From positions 150,922-214,921 of the forward strand of contig CANMUI010000006.1 of assembly GCA_947501045.1 (NCBI GenBank): a stretch of DNA of 64,000 bases, read 5' to 3'. This document shows, one piece after another, positions 59,278 through 64,000 of the stretch. How positions within the stretch are numbered: the first letter of the stretch is position 1; every line of letters begins with the position of its first letter. The translations under genes were made by a program, and so were the position numbers. Source of the stretch: an uncultured Psychrobacter sp. (GTDB taxonomy: Bacteria; Pseudomonadota; Gammaproteobacteria; Pseudomonadales; Moraxellaceae). Below the pieces are notes generated by a model. It worked only from the letters and a program-made list of their open reading frames with translations. It did no database searches and had not been told where the DNA came from.

Positions 59278-60336
59278 ATGAAATTAACGCCACTTTGTAC
59301 GATCGGGGTGTTGGCCGTTGTTAGTCTATTGGGTTGTTCTAATCCATCTGACACTGATGATGATAGCGCCACTAATGCCGCGCAAGACACGACGACGTTG
59401 CGCTTTTCATACTATTGGCCTGCTACTTCCAATATGAGTAAAGAGGTATTTGAGCCTTGGGCTAAGCAAATAGAAACGGATTCTGATGGTCGTTTGAAGG
59501 TTGAATTATATCCTTCAGCCACACTTAGTAAGCCTGAGGTTACCTATGATGCTGCGGTAAAAGGAACGGTTGATATTGGTTCTCAGGCTCATGGTTTCAC
59601 CAGTGGTCGTTTTCCCTTAACTCAAATTGCAGAGCTTCCGGGTCTATCCAGCTCAGCCACACAAATGGGCTGTATCCTGCAAACTCTTTACGATGAAGGC
59701 AGTATTGCTAGTGAGTATGAAGATTCACACCTCCTGTTTATGTATGGTGCTGGACCTGGCGCGCTTCATAGTACCAATAAGCTGATCCAGACTCCTGAAG
59801 ATATGCAAGGTATGCGGATACGTCATCCTTCATCGGTGGCCGCAAACATTATTGAGAGTATGGGAGCGTCGCCTGTAGGGTTACCGGTTAATGATGTGTA
59901 TACGTCTTTGCAGCGCGGCGTTATTGAAGGGTTAAGTCTACCTTGGGGCGCGATAGATACTTTTAAAATTGGTGAGATTACAAAATATCACACCAATATA
60001 CCTTTTTATAGCTCTGCTGCAATGGTGACTATGAACAAGGATAAATATGAGAGTTTACCTGATGACTTAAAGCGAATTATTGATGATAATTCAGGGATGG
60101 CGCTTGCTAAAAAGGTAGGTGAAATTCTTGACGCAGAAGATAAAAGCGCGGTACAAAATGCGAAAGATTCAGGCCATGAAATTATAGAAATTCCGGACCC
60201 CTTAAATGATCCCGACTGGAGAGATCCTTTGGAAAATGGCACGCAAAAGTATCTTGCCGACGTTAATGCTCTAGGTTTAGATGCTGATGGGGTTTATGAA
60301 AAAGCTAAAGCTGCCAGTGCGGCTTGTAGAGTTTAA
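59278..60336 (+). CDS. TRAP substrate-binding lipoprotein, DctP family (paralogue 5)
   Basis: The ATG at 59278 after AAAAGGA gives 352 residues and a signal ending in LLGC followed by Ser, a good lipobox. The body has MQGMRIRHPS (His in place of the second Arg of other copies), YTSLQRGVIEG, NKDKYESLPDDLK and IPDPLNDPDW, and the two conserved cysteines (GCILQTLYD and C-terminal AAC). It lies 94 bp after iacG on the same strand, making indole-3-acetate or a close relative the best ligand guess. The changed binding-site region suggests a different specificity from the rest. Confidence 0.9.
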   Translation: MKLTPLCTIGVLAVVSLLGCSNPSDTDDDSATNAAQDTTTLRFSYYWPATSNMSKEVFEPWAKQIETDSDGRLKVELYPSATLSKPEVTYDAAVKGTVDIGSQAHGFTSGRFPLTQIAELPGLSSSATQMGCILQTLYDEGSIASEYEDSHLLFMYGAGPGALHSTNKLIQTPEDMQGMRIRHPSSVAANIIESMGASPVGLPVNDVYTSLQRGVIEGLSLPWGAIDTFKIGEITKYHTNIPFYSSAAMVTMNKDKYESLPDDLKRIIDDNSGMALAKKVGEILDAEDKSAVQNAKDSGHEIIEIPDPLNDPDWRDPLENGTQKYLADVNALGLDADGVYEKAKAASAACRV

Positions 60337-60477
60337 CAAAACACTTTTAGAGTTGTAAATCCTTCCTTTATTTAGCTGTTCAGCTAACATACCCTATTAC
60401 CTTATTTTTGATAATGCTAAATACATTGTTAAACAACACTAATAGACTGCTTTCAACTCCTTCTAAAAGCAAGACTT

Positions 60478-60486
60478 TGCTATAAT
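60478..60486 (+). promoter_or_regulatory. Extended -10 promoter before the iclR-type gene
   Basis: TGCTATAAT is an extended -10 element (TGn plus a perfect TATAAT at 60481-60486) with no convincing -35 box. A transcript from it would begin near 60493, just before the 31-bp inverted repeat. Confidence 0.55.
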
Positions 60487-60499
60487 TATAGATATTCTG

Positions 60500-60569
60500 T
60501 TTGCAGTATGCTAGATTTAAGGCACCAATTTCTACTTTAATTGGTGCCTTAAATCTAGCATACTGCAAA
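60500..60569. repeat. 31-bp perfect inverted repeat
   Basis: Arms at 60500-60530 and 60539-60569 are perfectly complementary around an eight-base loop. It lies in the 293-bp gap between TRAP paralogue 5 and the IclR-type gene, 60 bp before the latter's start. There is no T-run on either strand, so it is not a normal terminator; it would form a long stem in the 5' leader of the regulator mRNA or act as a DNA palindrome. Confidence 0.9.
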
Positions 60570-60629
60570 TCAGCAAATATAAGTAAAGCTATATTGCGGT
60601 TTAATTTATCCTTATTAACCGAGCAAACC

Positions 60630-61472
60630 ATGTCATCAAACAACGCTGTAATAACTAATAAGAATCAAAGTGGCATTCAGTCTCTTGAGATTGGGTTGTC
60701 AATACTAGATGTTCTCATAGATCGCAACGAACCTATGATGTTAAAAGATATCGCTCATGCAATGCAAATGCCTGCTGCAAAATCTCATCGTTACTTGGTT
60801 AGTCTTATTCGTAAAGGCTATGCTCGCCAGCTTGATGATGGACGTTATAGGCTTGGAGATCGGATTAGTGCCTTGGGATATACTGGAATCAGTCAAAATA
60901 ATATCCTTGAGCGCTTAACTCAAGTCGCCAACGAGATCAAGAACACTCTAAACTGCGGAGTACAAATTGCCAAATGGTTCAGCGATGGTCCAATCGTTAT
61001 TCAATTGGTTGAACCTGACAGTCCCATTAGCATCATTACTCGTATAGGCTCACGTATGCCGTTGACAACTTCTGCGACGGGTAGGTTATTTGCCAGCTAT
61101 CAGCCGGACACTATCATTAAGCCTTTGATATTTGCAGAATGGCAGAATAGTAATAATAGCCTACCTGCTCCTAAAAATAGTAAAACTGAGTTATCTGAGC
61201 AGTGGGATAATTTTATTAGATTACGGACCACAATTCGCAAGCAAGGCTATGCTACAGTAACGGGCGTTTTGCTAATGGGTATTAATGCCATTAGCATACC
61301 TATAATCTCATCTGCTACTACAAATACTACCAACGACAGTCTTTCTGCCAAGATTAAACCATTAGAATATGCGATTACAATCATTGGCACTACTGAACAA
61401 CTGCCGACAAAAGAGCAACATCAAATGGCAAATCGAATATTGTCTATCGCCCAGCGTTATCAAATGGCCTAG
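60630..61472 (+). CDS. IclR-family transcriptional regulator
   Basis: The ATG at 60630 gives 280 residues; the longer frame from 60501 runs through the inverted repeat and is not credible. The N-terminal winged helix covers residues about 10-75 (IGLSILDVLIDRNEPMMLKD, then MPAAKSHRYLVSLIRKGYAR), and the C-terminal effector domain follows (VQIAKWFSDGPIVIQLVEPD, then TRIGSRMPLTTSATGRLFAS). IclR regulators (PcaU, PobR, PcaR) commonly control aromatic catabolism, but its target is unknown: it sits between the iac/TRAP group and a convergent sulfatase. Confidence 0.9.
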   Translation: MSSNNAVITNKNQSGIQSLEIGLSILDVLIDRNEPMMLKDIAHAMQMPAAKSHRYLVSLIRKGYARQLDDGRYRLGDRISALGYTGISQNNILERLTQVANEIKNTLNCGVQIAKWFSDGPIVIQLVEPDSPISIITRIGSRMPLTTSATGRLFASYQPDTIIKPLIFAEWQNSNNSLPAPKNSKTELSEQWDNFIRLRTTIRKQGYATVTGVLLMGINAISIPIISSATTNTTNDSLSAKIKPLEYAITIIGTTEQLPTKEQHQMANRILSIAQRYQMA

Positions 61473-61560
61473 TTGTAGTTAAGCCATCTGATAATTAGAG
61501 CATTTGATCATCAATAAACTAGTAATCAAAAGTCTGGTAGCTAAATAAAAAAGTTTAACC

Positions 61561-63246
61561 TTACTGCTTACTAGTAGGCGATACCTCTACCACACCAACA
61601 TCTTCAGCATAATCGTTATAATATGCAATTAGACTGTCTAATATACCCGGATATTGATCAGAGATATCAGTGGTTTCGCCTGGGTCTTGAGCCAGATTAT
61701 ACAGCTGCCATTGCTGCGTTGGTATATCACCATCATCTAGTCCTGCAAACCTATGGGTGTTCGCCAGTGCTTTGAAATCTCCAAAACGCACCGTTTTAGC
61801 GCCGTTCATTTCTAGCACCTCAGCTTCATAGGGACCTCGTGATTGAACGTTGGGCTGCATTAATTCTGGTATCAACGTTTCACCATCTAATGGCGCTTTG
61901 CCTTTAGGCGTCGTTTTTTGTACGCCAGTGATATCCAAAATAGTAGGCGCTAAATCCATCAGATTACTATATTTACCAGATACCGTATCTTTAGGGATGT
62001 TAGGACCGCTGGCTATTAAAGGCGAGCGCATGCCACCCTCAGAAGTATAACCTTTGAAAAGACCAAAAGGCATGTTAGACGCTTGTGCCCAGCCTAGTCC
62101 TTGCGACACATAGCTATCATAATTACCCATATTCTCAAGCGAGTTATCATGGTCGTTATTGACCCAGTCTTTCCAGCGCCCAGCGGTTTCGCGGTATTTA
62201 CCAGCAGCGCCATTGTCTGAAAAGAAGAAGATATAAGTGTTATCCAGCTCACCTTTGGCTTCAAGATTAGCTAGGACTCTGCCAATATTGGTATCCATGT
62301 TATCGACCATGGCAGCATAGATCTGCATGCGCTTGATCTCTTTTTGTCTATCCTCCTCGCTAAAGCTTTCCCATTCAGGATAGGCTACCATGGTCGGCTG
62401 TTTAGCAGACTCAGGAATAAAGTTTAGCTTTTTAACATTCTTGAAACGCTGCTCGGCAAGCGCGCGCGGTCCGTCTTGATAATAGTTACTGTACTTTTCT
62501 ATGTCTTCGCGCGGTGCTTGCAAAGGCGAATGCGGGGCGGTGAACTGTAGATAAGCAAAGAAAGGCTTGTCATCTGGACGAGTATTTAAAGATTCCATCA
62601 GAAAATCAGCATAAGAGGTCGATGAGTAAAAATCATCGGGTAGCTCAGTAAGCTCACCATTTAGGCGATAAGGCTGATCGCCATCAGGACCGTCTGGATA
62701 ATTATCACGTTTATAATGATTACCATCACCTTTTAGATAGACAAAAGACTCATCAAAACCCCAGTTAGTAGGTGCGTCTTCCTCTTCGGTACCCAAATGC
62801 CACTTACCAGAGATTACCGTATAATAGCCTGCTTGCTGTAAGCGCTGTGCAATGGTCAGTGCTTTATCATTGAGATGACCGACATAGTCAGGGTCCTCTT
62901 TTTGCTCATCGGTACTTAACTCAAATAAATTACCTAAACCGACTTCATGCGGGTCTGAACCCGTCAAAAAGGCGGCTCTCGAAGGAGCAGAGTAGGGCGT
63001 CACCGAAAAATCAGTAAAGCTTACACCGTTTTCTGCTAGCATTTGAAGATTGGGAGTTTGGATCTCGCCGCCATAAGGAGAGATGTCCGAAAACCCCAAA
63101 TCGTCAGCCATAATAACTAGAACGTTAGGCGGTTTTTGGTTGTCAGTATTAGAAACAAGATCAGTAGCAGTAGCTGCATGACCCGCCGACATTCCGGTCA
63201 GTACTACCCCTGAGCCTATCACTAGTTTATGATTAAAAACACTCAT
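61561..63246 (-). CDS. Arylsulfatase-like enzyme, serine-type
   Basis: A 561-residue alkaline-phosphatase-fold sulfatase. A Sec-type signal peptide is likely (about residues 1-27, with AGHAATA at the end), so it is periplasmic. Metal-binding D47 and D48 lie in VLVIMADDLGF. The active-site motif is SAPSRAAFLTG (S86-G96), so formylglycine would have to be made from Ser rather than the usual Cys. Later KWHLGTEEE and DNGAAGKYRETAG segments are also typical. It probably releases sulfate from an aryl or alkyl sulfate. No maturase gene is in the window. It lies downstream of dctM on the same strand. Confidence 0.88.
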   Translation of the reverse strand: MSVFNHKLVIGSGVVLTGMSAGHAATATDLVSNTDNQKPPNVLVIMADDLGFSDISPYGGEIQTPNLQMLAENGVSFTDFSVTPYSAPSRAAFLTGSDPHEVGLGNLFELSTDEQKEDPDYVGHLNDKALTIAQRLQQAGYYTVISGKWHLGTEEEDAPTNWGFDESFVYLKGDGNHYKRDNYPDGPDGDQPYRLNGELTELPDDFYSSTSYADFLMESLNTRPDDKPFFAYLQFTAPHSPLQAPREDIEKYSNYYQDGPRALAEQRFKNVKKLNFIPESAKQPTMVAYPEWESFSEEDRQKEIKRMQIYAAMVDNMDTNIGRVLANLEAKGELDNTYIFFFSDNGAAGKYRETAGRWKDWVNNDHDNSLENMGNYDSYVSQGLGWAQASNMPFGLFKGYTSEGGMRSPLIASGPNIPKDTVSGKYSNLMDLAPTILDITGVQKTTPKGKAPLDGETLIPELMQPNVQSRGPYEAEVLEMNGAKTVRFGDFKALANTHRFAGLDDGDIPTQQWQLYNLAQDPGETTDISDQYPGILDSLIAYYNDYAEDVGVVEVSPTSKQ

Positions 63247-63304
63247 TACTTACATCCTTATATTATGTTAAGTCAGTTTAAATCCATTGGTAGTGGTATC
63301 TTGA

Positions 63305-63341
63305 AGATAGTGATTTATAAATTAGCTATAAATCACTATCT
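63305..63341. terminator. Hairpin between dctM and sulfatase
   Basis: A perfect 15-bp AT-rich stem (63305-63319 and 63327-63341) with a seven-base loop lies just downstream of the dctM stop. It lacks a T-run on the minus strand, so it may protect the dctM message or terminate it only partly. Confidence 0.5.
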
Positions 63342-63364
63342 ATAAGGTTATTGAAGAGGCAGTA

Positions 63365-64000
63365 CTACCCAAGCAACGTCAGTGAGATCGCTGGGAAAGC
63401 GACTAGAATAGCGAGCCGTATAAAGTCTGAGACAATGAACGGTGCCACCCCCCGAAACATCTCACTAAGCTTAATATGCGGCGCCACCGCCTTAATCACA
63501 AAGATATTCATCCCCATCGGCGGCGTAATCAAACCCAGCTCCACCGTCAATACCGCCACAATCCCAAACCAGACCGGATCAAACCCTAACGCAAGAATAA
63601 TAGGGAACACCACCGGAATGGTAATCACCAGCATTGCTAAGGCATCCATAAACAAACCCAAAAGGAAGTACATCAGCAAGATTGCCAGTAGCACCACCAT
63701 CGGACTGACTGCCAATCCCCCAATCCAGGACGCTAGGGAATACGACAGACGCGACACCGAGATAAAGTAGCCCAGCGCTTCTGCACCTAAGAGCATAAAG
63801 AACACCACCGCTGACAACGCCAAGGTTTCAACCAACGACTGCTTTAAACCTTGCAGGCGCATCCCTTTGGCCGCAGCATACGCCCATGAAGCAAACGCAC
63901 CCACTGCTGCGCCTTCGGTTGGAGTAAACAGACCAAAGAAGATACCGGCGATGATAATCACAAAGATAAAACCAAAGGGAATCAGACCGGTCAAAGATAG
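63365..64000 (-). CDS. dctM: TRAP transporter large permease (DctM), C-terminal part
   Basis: The frame is open to the right edge, so only about the last 210 of the usual 425 or so residues are present. Several hydrophobic helices and the DctM signatures GLFTPTEGAAVGAFASW and ELGLITPPMGMNIFVIK are clear. DctM is the 12-helix ion-coupled subunit of TRAP importers. It is the only TRAP membrane component seen in the window, although five DctP-type proteins are encoded; the small subunit DctQ, normally just upstream, would lie beyond the edge. The sulfatase gene follows it on the same strand. Confidence 0.92.
   Translation of the reverse strand, partial: LSLTGLIPFGFIFVIIIAGIFFGLFTPTEGAAVGAFASWAYAAAKGMRLQGLKQSLVETLALSAVVFFMLLGAEALGYFISVSRLSYSLASWIGGLAVSPMVVLLAILLMYFLLGLFMDALAMLVITIPVVFPIILALGFDPVWFGIVAVLTVELGLITPPMGMNIFVIKAVAPHIKLSEMFRGVAPFIVSDFIRLAILVAFPAISLTLLG

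Noticed and set aside
60380..60643. Minus-strand open frame of 87 codons through the 31-bp inverted repeat
   Set aside because: It contains the same peptide-like string twice because of the repeat; no ribosome site and no known fold.
1..64000. CRISPR arrays, tRNA/rRNA genes, intact insertion sequences or prophage
   Set aside because: No regularly spaced repeats, cloverleaf genes, transposase or phage structural genes were recognised on either strand.

Overview
The window looks like the chromosome of a gamma-proteobacterium of the Moraxellaceae, most likely Psychrobacter or a close relative. This is inferred from the moderately low G+C, the AT-rich spacers and the Acinetobacter-type order of the indole-acetate genes; there is no rRNA or other marker to confirm it. 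No tRNA, rRNA, CRISPR array, intact insertion sequence or prophage was recognised.

Left part (1-9.7 kb): accessory genes. A 5'-truncated M23 peptidoglycan endopeptidase with repeated beta-sandwich modules is followed by a small lipoprotein, a possible effector/immunity pair, and then by a decayed coding remnant. Next comes a three-gene operon: a TerB_N/TerB/TerB_C protein, a BrxD-like (DUF2791) P-loop ATPase and an Lhr/BrxHI-like helicase. It resembles a piece of type 2 BREX without methylase or PglZ and is a candidate stand-alone defence or DNA-processing module. An internally deleted emrE-type pseudogene closes this part.

Middle-left (9.7-22 kb): a LysR regulator, then hglS, an ALDH7-type semialdehyde dehydrogenase (amaB), an NhaC antiporter and an amaA-like oxidase. 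Together they fit L-pipecolate/lysine catabolism through 2-aminoadipate and 2-oxoadipate to 2-hydroxyglutarate. A GlxA-type AraC regulator and an acyl-CoA dehydrogenase/SDR/SDR operon follow.

22-45 kb: aromatic-acid catabolism. Phenylacetate genes lie in two divergent arms (paaG, a hotdog thioesterase and paaABCDE leftward; paaN, paaH, paaI, paaK, paaF and a second crotonase rightward). They are followed by the protocatechuate/4-hydroxybenzoate genes pcaB, a pcaD-pcaC fusion, pcaHG and pobA. A class II aldolase-like gene ends the block.

45-64 kb: a TetR/GST/GST/MFS group with two matching TetR-type palindromes, then a complete indole-3-acetate cluster (iacR divergent from iacH-A-B-I-C-D-E-F-G), an IclR regulator behind a 31-bp perfect inverted repeat, a serine-type sulfatase and the 3' part of a TRAP large permease gene (dctM).

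Threaded through 22-60 kb are five paralogous DctP-type TRAP substrate-binding proteins, each predicted to be a lipoprotein and each beside a different catabolic block, with no DctQ/DctM next to any of them. The only TRAP membrane subunit seen is at the right edge. This suggests several aromatic-acid receptors serving one or a few shared permeases. The defence-like triad and this receptor family are the most unusual systems here.
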